DNA of 64,000 nt from an uncultured SAR86 cluster bacterium (GCA_902627055.1 CACOHS010000005.1:1-64000), one strand, 5' to 3'; shown: positions 8,811 to 18,679, counted from the stretch's first letter. Made by a program: numbers and translations. Notes: generated from the sequence alone by a model not told the origin.

Positions 8811-9635
8811 ATGGATACCTTTAAAAACAAAAAAGCGCTTGTAACTGGTGCGTCTATTGGAATCGGTAAAGCCATAGCTATTGATCTTGCAACAAAAGGT
8901 GCTGAATTAATTTTGACTGCTCGGTCTCAAGAGCAATTAGAATCTTTGGCAAATGCAATAGAAGAAAAGGGTGGTAAAGCGCATGTCTTTTTAGAGGATT
9001 TAGCTCAACCGGGCTCAGCGGCGAGGCTACATCAGCAGATCACAGCTGCAAATCTTCAAGTTGATTTGTTAATTAATAATGCAGGTTATGGGAGATGGGG
9101 TCAATTTAGAGATTTTCAAAGAGATGATTACGCAAATATGATTCAATTGAATATTACATCGCTGACAGATCTTTGCCATTTATTTTTACCTGCTATGGTT
9201 GAAAAAGGTGAGGGAGGAGTTATCAATATCGGTTCATCTGCATCATTTTTACCAGTTCCCTATGCAAGTGTTTATTCTTCAACAAAAGCATACGTTTTAA
9301 TGTTTTCTGAAGCTTTACGATATGAGTATTCTGACAGTAACGTTCGAATTATGGCCTCTTGCCCTGGAGCAACCGATTCAAATTTTAGAAATGTCGCAAC
9401 GGAGAAATCATCTGATCGACTCAAACAAAGAATAAGTAAATTAAAAGGTGAGGGTCAAGTTGGAGATACTTGTGAAAGAGTTTCCAAAGAGACTTTAGAT
9501 GCTTTTTTAAAAAATAAGCATTATGTAGTGCCTGGTAAAGGAAATTTTAAGTTCGCATTTTTACCAAGAATTTTATCCAGAGCAAAGGTATTAAAATTTA
9601 CAGGCGACGCTTTCAAAAAGCACACCTTGAGTTAG
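8811..9635 (+). CDS. Short-chain dehydrogenase/reductase (SDR), second copy
   Basis: A 274-residue classical SDR with cofactor motif TGASIGIG (12-19), NNAG (89-92), a catalytic serine at 142/143, Tyr155 and Lys159. I start it at ATG 8811 because GGAG at 8801-8804 gives ideal spacing; a TTG at 8799 would lie on that site. It is a paralogue of the SDR at 2071 (same fold and similar length). In ether-lipid pathways the 1-alkyl-DHAP ketone is reduced by SDR enzymes (animal DHRS7B/PexRAP, yeast Ayr1), so an alkyl- or acyl-DHAP reductase role is a reasonable hypothesis given the position after the AGPS/GlpD/FGGY genes. It is not proven by sequence. Confidence 0.88.
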   Translation: MDTFKNKKALVTGASIGIGKAIAIDLATKGAELILTARSQEQLESLANAIEEKGGKAHVFLEDLAQPGSAARLHQQITAANLQVDLLINNAGYGRWGQFRDFQRDDYANMIQLNITSLTDLCHLFLPAMVEKGEGGVINIGSSASFLPVPYASVYSSTKAYVLMFSEALRYEYSDSNVRIMASCPGATDSNFRNVATEKSSDRLKQRISKLKGEGQVGDTCERVSKETLDAFLKNKHYVVPGKGNFKFAFLPRILSRAKVLKFTGDAFKKHTLS

Positions 9636-9674
9636 TTTTACCTGAATAGATTTTTTTTAGTAGCATAGGATCTA

Positions 9675-11207
9675 ATGGCAATTAAAAACAGACCAGAATT
9701 TGAAAAATTTCTTCAACGATTAGAAAAAAGCTCTGACGAATTTCGCGCATCTTCAAAAGAAAAAAGACATGCTAAAAAATATAGAACTGCTCGAGAAAAC
9801 CTTGCTCACTTAATAGATAAAGATAGTTTTTTGGAGTTTGGTCAATTTGCGGTTGCTGCTCAAAGAAGTCGAAGGGATTACGAAGAGCTTCAAGATAAAA
9901 CTAATGCTGATGGAATCATTACAGGCTTTTGTTCTGTTAATTCAGAATTAGTTGGTCCAGAAAACTCTCAAGCTGTTGCTATTGTTTATGATTACTCTGT
10001 TTTAGCTGGTACCCAAGGAGCCTTTCATCATATGAAATTAGATCGAATATGTGATCAGGCTAAAAAGTTTGAACTACCAATTATAATTTTTACTGAAGGC
10101 GGTGGTGGCAGACCTGGAGATACTGATGTGCTTATTCAGATAGCAGGATTACACATACCTTCTTTTTCCTCATGGGCTCAATTAAGTGGCACCTCATTAA
10201 AAATTGCTGTAAATAATGGTTATTGTTTTGCTGGTAATGCTGCATTATTTGGATGTTCTGATTTTCGAATTGCAACAAAGACCTCATGGATTGGTATGGC
10301 CGGCCCTGCAATGATTGAAGGAGGCGGTCTTGGTGTATTTGAACCAACTGATATTGGTCCTGTTTCGGTTCATGAACAGAATGGAGTGGTAGATTATGTT
10401 GCTGAAAATGAAGAGGAAGCAACTGAAATTGCAAAACAAATCCTTTCTTATTTTCAAGGTCCTGTAAGCAAGTTCTCTATTAATGATCAAGAAATTCTTC
10501 GAAACATCATGCCAGAAGACAGACGATATACCTATGAGGTGCGGGACATAATTAAAACGGTTGCTGACATTGATAGTTTTTTAGAACTTAAAAGAAATTT
10601 TGGTCAAAGCATTGTTACCGGATTTATTAGAATAGAGGGTAAGCCTTTTGCTCTTCTTGCAAGTGACTGTCAAAAACTTGGTGGTGCAATTGACTCAGAG
10701 TCTGCAGAAAAAGCCGCAGATTTTATTTCTATTTGTAATGATCATGATCTTCCAATTCTTGTTCTTGCTGACACTCCAGGATTTATGGTTGGCCCAGCAA
10801 GCGAGGAAGGAGGGGCAGTTAGAAGAATGGCATCTTTATTTAAACAAGGAGCAAATATTGAGGTTCCACTTGTAGCAATTTTTCTTCGAAAAGGATACGG
10901 ATTAGGAGCCCAGGCTTTGGTTGGAGGAAGTCTGCATAATCCTGTCTATACTGCAGCATGGCCAACTGGTGAATTTGGAGGCATGGGAATAGAGGGTGCT
11001 GTAAAACTTGGATATAGAAAGGAGCTAGAAAGTATAGAAGATCCTAATGAGCGAAAGGAACTGTTTGAAAAGCTAGTTTCGAAAATGTATGAAGTTGGTC
11101 AAGCAATTGAAGCTGCATCTTTTTTAGAAATCGATGCTGTTATTGATCCTGCAGAAACAAGAACGATAGTGCTAAAAGCTTTTAAATCTGCATTAGGAAA
11201 TTTGTGA
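9675..11207 (+). CDS. Acyl-CoA carboxylase carboxyltransferase subunit
   Basis: The 510-residue protein has two crotonase-like carboxyltransferase halves, as in the beta subunits of propionyl-, methylcrotonyl- and acetyl-CoA carboxylases. Visible marks include the oxyanion-loop region EGGGGRPGDTDV, the GNAALFGCSDFRIA segment and the C-terminal ADTPGFMVGPASE block with GLGAQALVGG. These enzymes transfer carboxyl from carboxybiotin to an acyl-CoA. No biotin carboxylase or biotin carrier gene is in this window, so its partner must be elsewhere. The next gene starts inside its stop codon (GTGA overlap), suggesting coupled translation. Substrate is unknown. Confidence 0.87.
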   Translation: MAIKNRPEFEKFLQRLEKSSDEFRASSKEKRHAKKYRTARENLAHLIDKDSFLEFGQFAVAAQRSRRDYEELQDKTNADGIITGFCSVNSELVGPENSQAVAIVYDYSVLAGTQGAFHHMKLDRICDQAKKFELPIIIFTEGGGGRPGDTDVLIQIAGLHIPSFSSWAQLSGTSLKIAVNNGYCFAGNAALFGCSDFRIATKTSWIGMAGPAMIEGGGLGVFEPTDIGPVSVHEQNGVVDYVAENEEEATEIAKQILSYFQGPVSKFSINDQEILRNIMPEDRRYTYEVRDIIKTVADIDSFLELKRNFGQSIVTGFIRIEGKPFALLASDCQKLGGAIDSESAEKAADFISICNDHDLPILVLADTPGFMVGPASEEGGAVRRMASLFKQGANIEVPLVAIFLRKGYGLGAQALVGGSLHNPVYTAAWPTGEFGGMGIEGAVKLGYRKELESIEDPNERKELFEKLVSKMYEVGQAIEAASFLEIDAVIDPAETRTIVLKAFKSALGNL

Positions 11208-12175
11208 AAAAAATTCTTATAACTCTTTTGATTATTTTTTTGCTTATATGGCTTCCATATTTTACTCAAACATACAAACTTAAAACATTAGCAGCGTCTG
11301 ACCTTCCCTCAAAGGGCGCATGGGTATCTTTGGAAAAAGGTAATCTTTATTATCGTTGGTATTATCCTGACGCAAAAGTAATGAACAATGAAACAGTTGT
11401 TCTTGTGCATGGGTTTTCAACCCCTCATTTTGTATGGGATGGAATGAAAGGATTTTTATTAGATGCGGGATACTCGGTCCTTGTGTTTGATCATTATGGT
11501 CGCGGATATTCTGAGAGACCAAAAATTAAATATACCAAGGATGTTTTTGTTCAATCCCTTAGAGGATTGCTTGATTCACAAAAAATTCCCGGGCAAGTGC
11601 ATCTAGTTGGTTACTCAATGGGTGGACCCATAGTAGGTCACTTTGCTAGCGAATTTCCTGACATGGTTAAAAGTATTTCTTTGATTGCTCCTGCAGGCTT
11701 TATGGCTGAAAACCCAACAAAGGATTGGTGGATTATGAAACCTCTGATAGGAGAGTGGTTCCTAAATGTTTTTGGCTCAAGACTGGTCTTTCAGGGCAAT
11801 GAGAATAAAAATGAGCCTCCAAGAGAAGATCCTCTAGCATTATCAAAAAAAGAGTTTATTGAAAAAGCAGGAGTGCAAATGCAATATAAAGGCTTCATTG
11901 ATGCTTTATTATCAACTGCTCGCAATTTTAATTTATTTAGTACTCAGGAAATGTTTGTTGATGTAGGAAATTTAAACAAGCCAATCCTGACTATTTGGGG
12001 AACTGAGGATGAAGTTGTTCCATTTATAGGAAGTAAAGAGCTGATGATTTATATTCCTCAATCTGAGTTACTAGTGTTGGAAGGAGGCAAGCATGATATT
12101 ACTTATGCTGAACCTTCAATAGTTGGTGCAGCTATTAGAGATTTTCTGATGAGTCAGTCTAAGGCTGAAGCTTAG
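11204..12175 (+). CDS. Membrane-anchored alpha/beta hydrolase
   Basis: The 323-residue protein begins with one hydrophobic helix (about residues 3-20), likely an uncleaved inner-membrane anchor. The rest is an alpha/beta hydrolase: oxyanion-region HGFS (69-72), nucleophile elbow GYSMGG with Ser138, Asp269 in WGTEDEVVP and His297 in GGKHD. Such enzymes cleave esters, lipids or C-C bonds. It starts with GTG 11204 overlapping the carboxyltransferase stop and closes the operon. Its end overlaps the convergent valS gene by 17 bases with no terminator between them. The context suggests lipid or acyl-ester hydrolysis, which is inference. Confidence 0.85.
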   Translation: MKKILITLLIIFLLIWLPYFTQTYKLKTLAASDLPSKGAWVSLEKGNLYYRWYYPDAKVMNNETVVLVHGFSTPHFVWDGMKGFLLDAGYSVLVFDHYGRGYSERPKIKYTKDVFVQSLRGLLDSQKIPGQVHLVGYSMGGPIVGHFASEFPDMVKSISLIAPAGFMAENPTKDWWIMKPLIGEWFLNVFGSRLVFQGNENKNEPPREDPLALSKKEFIEKAGVQMQYKGFIDALLSTARNFNLFSTQEMFVDVGNLNKPILTIWGTEDEVVPFIGSKELMIYIPQSELLVLEGGKHDITYAEPSIVGAAIRDFLMSQSKAEA

Positions 12176-14951
12176 CAATACTTTTTTCTAACATTGTTTT
12201 TTTACTTTCAGCATCTGAGATTTTTACTTTTTCTTTTTTCACAACCTCTGCTGGTGCTTTATCGACAAATTGTTTGTTAGCTAGTTTAGCGTTAATAATT
12301 TTAATATCATTCTCTACATCAGCGAGCTCTTTTTGCAGTCTTGCAATTTCTTCCTCTGGATCAATCAATCCCTCCAATGGAATGATTATTTTGTATCCAT
12401 CCATAGTTTTTTCAATTGATTCGGCTGGCACCTGATCAGAAAATTCAATCTTGCCTAATTTTGCTATACCCGAGATCACCCCCTCATTTTCACTAATAAT
12501 TGATTGTGTGTCTGAGTTTAGATCATTTGAAATAATGAGATTTAACGTTTCATTTTTAATGTTTTGATTTTCTGCCCTTATGACTCTGAGGGCAGAAATA
12601 ATATTTATTATCTTATCTAATTGTATTTCATTGCTTTGATTGGATGCTTTAGTATGATTGAAGCCATTTTCAACCAAATATCCTGACTTTTCTAACTTTG
12701 ACAAATCAGCCAATTTAGAAGACAGCTCCTCAGTGATAAACGGCATAAAAGGATGCAACAATTCAAGGATGCTATAGAAGTTTGTAATTAAATTTTTTAT
12801 TAAACTGTTTGTTTGGCCAGCATTATCAGACTTTTGTATGGCAACTTTACAAAATTCTATATACCAGTCACAGAAATTTGACCATACTAATTCATAAATC
12901 TCTGCTGAGGCCAAATCAAACCGATATTGTTTTATGTGCCTTTGGCAATTCTTAGCAGTTTGATTAATTTTGGATGCCATCCAGTCGGAAAAAATATCTT
13001 TTGAGCCTTCGCTAGATTGAAAGCTATGACTAGTAATTTGCATTTCAATAAATCTAAAAGCATTCCAAATTTTATTACAAAAGTTTCTGTAGCCTTTAAT
13101 TCTGCCTATATCAAAATTAATATCTCTACCAGGAGAGGCAAGAGAGTAAAAGGTGTATCGTAATGCATCCGTGCCATAACTTTCGATGCCCTCAGGAAAC
13201 TGATTTTTTGTTTGTTGGATAATTTTCTCTTTGAGTTGTGGCTGCATCATGCCCTCAGTTCTTTTGGCCAGAAGCTCCTCTAAAGAAACTCCATCTATGA
13301 GATCAATTGGATCAAGGATGTTTCCTTTTGATTTAGACATTTTCTGTCCATTTTCATCTTTAATAAGACCGGTTATGTAGACTTCTTTAAACGGAACCTC
13401 TTTCATGAAGTGCTTGGTCATCATGATCATTCTTGCCACCCAAAAAAATATGATATCAAAGCCAGTAACCAATGTTGTTGTTGGATGAAATAGGCTTAAT
13501 TTTTCATTTTTTTCAGGCCATCCCATTGTTGCAAATGTCCAAAGACTAGAAGAGAACCAAGTATCTAAGACATCCTCTTCTTGGCGCAGTTTGCCTTTTA
13601 AATTATGCTTTTCTCTCACATCTTTCTCAGAAAAGCCTGCATGCGGTTTATTAGATTCATCGTACCAAATTGGAATTCTATGTCCCCACCATAATTGTCT
13701 GCTGATGCACCAATCTTGAATATTATCCATCCATTGAAAATAAGTTTTTTCCCAATTAGCCGGTACAAATTGTATTTCTCCAGACTTGACAGCATCAATA
13801 GCAGGTTTTGCAAGTGTTTTTGCATCTACATACCATTGATCTGTTAGCAGAGGTTCAAGAATTTGATCTGATCTATCTCCGTAGGGCAAAGTGCTTTCAT
13901 ATTCTTTTTCAGACATAAGAAGCTTTTCTTTTTTTAAATCCTCGAGAATTACTTTGCGGGCTTCAAATCTATCCATGCCATGGAATTTTTTCGGAGCTAC
14001 ACCAATAATTGCAACGGTTTTATTAAAGATAGAAATAGGAACAAAATCATCTTCAGCACCGGAATGACACTGAAAATCTTCATCCATGTGAAGACCATGT
14101 CTCTTACCTAAATCGTAATCATTAAAATCATGACCAGGAGTAATTTTAACGACTCCGGTTCCAAATTCTGGGTCTACATAACTATCTGCAACAATGGGTA
14201 TAAGCCTATTACATAATGGCAATGAAGCTTTCTTACCAATGAGATGCGAAAATCTCTTATCAGAGGGATTTACTGCTAGTGCCATATCTCCAAGCAGCGT
14301 TTCAGGTCTTGTTGTTGCAACAGTCACAAATTTATCAGTTGCTTCAAGTTGATATTTTATTTCCCAAATTTTAATTGTGAGATCTTTATTCACCACCTCA
14401 AGGTCAGAAAGAGAAGTTTCTAATACAGGGTCCCAATTCACAAGCCTCTTACCCTGGTAAATAAGGCCTTCTTCAAACAATTGAATAAATGCACTTAAAA
14501 CGGCATGCTGATATTCTTCATCTAAGGTGAATCGTTCAGAACTCCAATCTAGACTTGATCCTAATCGTCTAAGTTGAGATGTAATTTTATTACCTGAGAC
14601 TTTCTTCCAATTCCAAACCTCTTCTTCAAAAGCCTCTCTACCGATATCACTTTTTGTTTTACCTTCAGCATTGAGTCGCCTTTCGACAACCATCTCAGTT
14701 GCAATGCCAGCATGGTCTGTTCCAACTTGCCATAAAGTATTTTTACCAGACATTCGATAGTATCGAATTAAACAATCCATGATGGCATTCTGAAATCCAT
14801 GGCCCATGTGCAATGTTCCAGTCACATTTGGAGGGGGTATAGCAAGTGAATAAGCTTCAGGATTATCTCCTGGTGCAAAGAGGCCAGAATCTTCCCATGC
14901 TTTATAAAGCTTTTGCTCTATATCAGATGGATCATATGGCTTCTTATCCAT
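12159..14951 (-). CDS. valS: Valine--tRNA ligase
   Basis: The 930-residue class I synthetase charges tRNA-Val. The HIGH-type motif is HMGH (48-51) within PPNVTGTLHMGH, and KMSKS is at 537-541. A large editing (CP1) domain lies between, the anticodon-binding domain follows, and the C-terminal 70 or so residues form the charged coiled-coil arm typical of ValRS. Length is normal. The gene lies 24 bases downstream of pepA. In many gammaproteobacteria holC sits between the two and is absent here. Its last 17 bases overlap the 3' end of the hydrolase gene on the other strand. Confidence 0.98.
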   Translation of the reverse strand: MDKKPYDPSDIEQKLYKAWEDSGLFAPGDNPEAYSLAIPPPNVTGTLHMGHGFQNAIMDCLIRYYRMSGKNTLWQVGTDHAGIATEMVVERRLNAEGKTKSDIGREAFEEEVWNWKKVSGNKITSQLRRLGSSLDWSSERFTLDEEYQHAVLSAFIQLFEEGLIYQGKRLVNWDPVLETSLSDLEVVNKDLTIKIWEIKYQLEATDKFVTVATTRPETLLGDMALAVNPSDKRFSHLIGKKASLPLCNRLIPIVADSYVDPEFGTGVVKITPGHDFNDYDLGKRHGLHMDEDFQCHSGAEDDFVPISIFNKTVAIIGVAPKKFHGMDRFEARKVILEDLKKEKLLMSEKEYESTLPYGDRSDQILEPLLTDQWYVDAKTLAKPAIDAVKSGEIQFVPANWEKTYFQWMDNIQDWCISRQLWWGHRIPIWYDESNKPHAGFSEKDVREKHNLKGKLRQEEDVLDTWFSSSLWTFATMGWPEKNEKLSLFHPTTTLVTGFDIIFFWVARMIMMTKHFMKEVPFKEVYITGLIKDENGQKMSKSKGNILDPIDLIDGVSLEELLAKRTEGMMQPQLKEKIIQQTKNQFPEGIESYGTDALRYTFYSLASPGRDINFDIGRIKGYRNFCNKIWNAFRFIEMQITSHSFQSSEGSKDIFSDWMASKINQTAKNCQRHIKQYRFDLASAEIYELVWSNFCDWYIEFCKVAIQKSDNAGQTNSLIKNLITNFYSILELLHPFMPFITEELSSKLADLSKLEKSGYLVENGFNHTKASNQSNEIQLDKIINIISALRVIRAENQNIKNETLNLIISNDLNSDTQSIISENEGVISGIAKLGKIEFSDQVPAESIEKTMDGYKIIIPLEGLIDPEEEIARLQKELADVENDIKIINAKLANKQFVDKAPAEVVKKEKVKISDAESKKTMLEKSIAKLQP

Positions 14952-14975
14952 TAATTCTTAAGATCTAATAAGTTC

Positions 14976-16490
14976 TTATAAATTTCCATTTAAAATTAAT
15001 TCGGCTAATAAAGGTACCGGTCTACCAGTGCCACCCTTTTTCGCGCCACCATTCCATGCACTCGCTGCAATGTCCATGTGGGCCCATTTAAAATCTTTAG
15101 TAAAGTTAGATAGGAAAGATGCAGCATGAATGGTACCAGCTTCCCTTCCACCCCCAATGTTTGCGAGATCAGCAAAATTTGTTTTGGTGCAGTGTGCATA
15201 CTCTTCCCACAGTGGAAGTTGCCAAGCTCTATCACCAGATTTTTCACCAGCAGCTAAGATTTTATCTGCAAGAGGTTGATTGTTGGCCATAACACCAGTA
15301 GCAGGGCTTCCAAGCGCAATCACTACAGCACCTGTTAGGGTTGCCATATCAATAACATGGCTAGGTTTGAATTTCTTTGAGTAAGTTAACGCATCACATA
15401 GAACCAGCCTACCTTCGGCATCAGTATTTAAAATTTCAATGGTTTGTCCTGACATTGAAGTTACAACATCACCAGGTTTAGTAGCATGAGCAGAAGGCAT
15501 ATTTTCTGCGCAAACCAGCAAACCTACAACATTAACTTTAGCTTTAAGCCTAGCAAGTGTTTGCATAATTCCAAATACAGAAGCTGCTCCACACATATCC
15601 CATTTCATTTCATCCATCGCTGGACTCGGTTTAATAGAGATTCCACCTGTATCAAATGTAATTCCTTTTCCGACTAATACAACGGGCTGCTTATTTTTGG
15701 CACCACCTTTGTACTCAATGGTCATCATTCTAGATGGCTCATCACTACCTCTTCCAACTGATAAATACGATCCCATTTTTAATCGTTCCATATCTTTTTC
15801 ATTCAGACTAGATATCTTGAGGGCTGGAAAATCTTTCTTGAGTGCTTTTGTTTTGCGTTCAATAATCCTTGGGGTGCAATGATTTGCTGGTAAGTCGCCA
15901 AGGTGCTTAGTTGCATTCATACCCTCGCCAACAGCATGACCAAGCTTGACAGCAGCTTTCACAGCTTTCAGTTTAGCTGACGTTAAGCCCCCAATTAAAA
16001 TAGTTCCTTTCTTAACAGTTACTGGCTTTACAGTTTTATTTTTAGTTGCATTGAAAGTGTAAGCTGCAGATTCAAATGTTCGAGCTGCAACTTCAGCTGC
16101 CCAAACTAAATCAAAGTCTTTTGAAGTGGTTGAGCTCATAAGGTAAGCAAAATCTTTCGCTTTAGCTGATTTAACTAAGCTCATGATTTCTTCGTAATAT
16201 CGAAGAACTAAAAAACTGGCTGCTTTTGAGTCTGGCTCTTTAATTAGCAAAATATTTTTAGCAGCCACCTTCGCTGGAGCAGGTAGAAAAATAGATTTTC
16301 TAGATCCACTATTAATTTCTTTGATTGACTCTTTCATCAAAGATTGTGGATTAGATTGCAGTGCTTTGAGTTCACTTGCTGACGATGTTTTTTTATTAAC
16401 AGCAATAATTAAGAGATCTGTTTTCACTTTTAATAGATCTGCAGAATTAATATTGTTTGCTGTTAGACTTGATAAGACTTTGTAAGCCAT
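14976..16490 (-). CDS. pepA: Leucyl aminopeptidase (cytosol aminopeptidase, M17)
   Basis: The 504-residue protein is a hexameric two-metal M17 aminopeptidase that trims N-terminal residues from peptides; in E. coli it also binds DNA at carAB and cer sites. The signature NTDAEGRL is at residues 355-362, with the metal-ligand Lys/Asp region VGKGITFDTGG before it. The N-terminal domain is diverged, as usual. It is divergent from lptF across a 66-base gap, the standard gammaproteobacterial arrangement, and upstream of valS on the same strand. Confidence 0.96.
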   Translation of the reverse strand: MAYKVLSSLTANNINSADLLKVKTDLLIIAVNKKTSSASELKALQSNPQSLMKESIKEINSGSRKSIFLPAPAKVAAKNILLIKEPDSKAASFLVLRYYEEIMSLVKSAKAKDFAYLMSSTTSKDFDLVWAAEVAARTFESAAYTFNATKNKTVKPVTVKKGTILIGGLTSAKLKAVKAAVKLGHAVGEGMNATKHLGDLPANHCTPRIIERKTKALKKDFPALKISSLNEKDMERLKMGSYLSVGRGSDEPSRMMTIEYKGGAKNKQPVVLVGKGITFDTGGISIKPSPAMDEMKWDMCGAASVFGIMQTLARLKAKVNVVGLLVCAENMPSAHATKPGDVVTSMSGQTIEILNTDAEGRLVLCDALTYSKKFKPSHVIDMATLTGAVVIALGSPATGVMANNQPLADKILAAGEKSGDRAWQLPLWEEYAHCTKTNFADLANIGGGREAGTIHAASFLSNFTKDFKWAHMDIAASAWNGGAKKGGTGRPVPLLAELILNGNL

Positions 16491-16556
16491 AAACCGTACT
16501 CCTAATAAAAATTACTGATAAGATAATTATTGTAATGCATCAAGATCGCTAAAGGC

Positions 16557-17687
16557 ATGTATAAAAAGAATATTCTTGCAATTCATTTAAATTCCCAGAT
16601 TTTTAAGAGTTTTGCTGTAATCTTAATTATCCTTACTGCTTTAATCTTTTCATCTAGACTTGTTGGTTATTTTGAACAAGCTGCAGCAGGAACCCTGAAT
16701 CCAGACATTATTTTTACAGTGATTTTATTTAGATTGCCCGATTTTTTAGGATTACTAATCCCATTTGCATTTTTTTTGAGTCTCTTGTTAGTAATATCAG
16801 AGCTTTATAACTCCAATGGAATCTATGCTTATTTTTCTGCAGGAGCATCTCGATTAAAAATTATCAAACACATCACACCATTTTTTGTGATTGCTTTGAT
16901 TGCATGTTCGCTAATAAGTATTTTTTTAGCTCCATACGGAAAGGCACTATCTAAAGGCTTAATAGCTGAGCAATCCTATGAAGATAAGCTTTCGATACTC
17001 AAGCCTCAAACGTTGGTAAATCTGGATGAAACGGGAAGTTATCTTTTCTTTGAATCATATGATGGTGATCGAATGACGGATGTCACATTTTTTGTTCAAG
17101 ATGATCCGAGTTTGTCACTCATTAAAGCTGAATTACTCTTAATTTCAAATCAGAATGAAAAAATGATTTTGAATTTTCAAAATGGATATATTTATCCAGA
17201 TATAAATAGTGCTAATAAAATAGATGCTTCTTTTAAAAATTTAACTCACTCAATTGAAGTGGAACAGCCCTCAGGCAATTCACTTTCTCTCTCAAAATTG
17301 CTTGATTTCAAGAATCAATCTAATTTTATACAGAATCAATGGAATGCCAGCATACCATTGATGCTCATAGCATTAATGTTGCTTAGCTTTGTTTTTGGTA
17401 AAGAAAATCCACGATCAGGAAGAGAAGGCAGTCTTGTGCTCGGCATATTAATTTATATATTTTATCTAAGTGCATTGGTTGGATTTAGGGAGAGTTACTC
17501 AGATAGCTTTGATATATTTTATTACTTCCTTTGGCCTGTTCATCTGATATTTTTAACTTTTGGAGGCCTGCTATTTATGTTAGATGGAAGAATCTCATTT
17601 AAGAATCTTCTTTTTAATTCAAGAATTAAAACCATTGTAATAATCTTTTTAATATTTTTTCTCTTAGTTTGGCTTAGCTCACCATGA
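16557..17687 (+). CDS. lptF: LPS export ABC transporter permease LptF
   Basis: A 376-residue YjgP/YjgQ-family permease. It has the family layout: three N-terminal membrane helices (roughly residues 10-120), a beta-jellyroll periplasmic domain in the middle, and three C-terminal helices. With LptG and the LptB ATPase it extracts lipopolysaccharide from the inner membrane and feeds the LptC-A-D bridge. The gene starts 66 bases from pepA, with AAAGG shortly before the ATG, and overlaps lptG by 4 bases (ATGA), implying coupled translation. Confidence 0.94.
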   Translation: MYKKNILAIHLNSQIFKSFAVILIILTALIFSSRLVGYFEQAAAGTLNPDIIFTVILFRLPDFLGLLIPFAFFLSLLLVISELYNSNGIYAYFSAGASRLKIIKHITPFFVIALIACSLISIFLAPYGKALSKGLIAEQSYEDKLSILKPQTLVNLDETGSYLFFESYDGDRMTDVTFFVQDDPSLSLIKAELLLISNQNEKMILNFQNGYIYPDINSANKIDASFKNLTHSIEVEQPSGNSLSLSKLLDFKNQSNFIQNQWNASIPLMLIALMLLSFVFGKENPRSGREGSLVLGILIYIFYLSALVGFRESYSDSFDIFYYFLWPVHLIFLTFGGLLFMLDGRISFKNLLFNSRIKTIVIIFLIFFLLVWLSSP

Positions 17688-18679
17688 AAAATATATTTAA
17701 TACTTACTCTAGGCACCTTTTCAAAAAGAGTTTTGTAATTTCAGCCATGGTATGGACTGTAATGCTATTTCTTGATTTTTCAGTAACTCTTGTTCTTGAG
17801 CTTGAAAACATATCTGCTGAGAAAGATTTTTTTACAATTTTAAGTGTCTTGCTTTATGAACAACCTAGTAAAGGTATGCAATACTTGGAGAGTTCAATGT
17901 TGATTGGTACCTTGATTACACTCTCCATATTTAATAAGCAGGGCAATCTAGTATTTTTAAGATCAGCGGGATTTTCTCCTATAAAAATTGTTCTTGTATC
18001 AGGATTAGGACCAATAATTTTTTCGTTCATGTTGATATTTTTTGATGAGACAGTGTTTTTAGATCTGTCAAAAAAATCTAAATTACTTAATCAACCTTTT
18101 CAGTCTAGCGAGGAAGTTCAATGGGAAATAACAGATAAAAATTTGATTGGTCTCAAGCGAATTAATGATTTAGAAGTTCGAGCAATTCAAGTTGTAGAAT
18201 TTGATAATCAGCAACGAATTAGCTCCTCCGACAATTACTTAGAAGGTAATTTAGAGAATGGTGAATTATATATAACTGATTCAACTACCCAAAAAATATT
18301 TGATTTTCCTACTTCTTTTTTTCTATCAAGTAATACTTTAGAAAATTCTTCTTTGTATTCTTTGTTGACTTTAAGGAAAACATTTCTTTCCGGTGATGAT
18401 CTGCAAAAAATCGATTCATTAATATACGCAAAATTATTCTTACCAATATCAATTATTGCGATAATCTTTTTGGCAGGCAGTCTGATGTTTGATAGTACAA
18501 GATCTAGCGGGGTTGGTCGTCAAATCGTTCTTGGCATCTCAATTGGATTTATTTATGACTTAGTAAAAGATTTAAGTATCGCATCATTCCTGACTTACCA
18601 ACTGCCTATGGCAATAGCATATCTTTTGCCAATAACAATTTTAATTGGGATTGGAACCTATAGATTTCAAAAAATTTAA
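17684..18679 (+). CDS. lptG: LPS export ABC transporter permease LptG
   Basis: A 331-residue second permease of the LptB2FG complex with the same layout as LptF: N-terminal helices, a periplasmic beta domain (about residues 130-220), and hydrophobic C-terminal helices including a conserved GRQIVLGISIGFIYDLVKDL-like segment. It is slightly shorter than E. coli LptG (360). Its start overlaps the lptF stop, and its own stop abuts the stop of the convergent RDD gene without a single base between them, leaving no room for a separate terminator. Confidence 0.94.
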   Translation: MKNIFNTYSRHLFKKSFVISAMVWTVMLFLDFSVTLVLELENISAEKDFFTILSVLLYEQPSKGMQYLESSMLIGTLITLSIFNKQGNLVFLRSAGFSPIKIVLVSGLGPIIFSFMLIFFDETVFLDLSKKSKLLNQPFQSSEEVQWEITDKNLIGLKRINDLEVRAIQVVEFDNQQRISSSDNYLEGNLENGELYITDSTTQKIFDFPTSFFLSSNTLENSSLYSLLTLRKTFLSGDDLQKIDSLIYAKLFLPISIIAIIFLAGSLMFDSTRSSGVGRQIVLGISIGFIYDLVKDLSIASFLTYQLPMAIAYLLPITILIGIGTYRFQKI

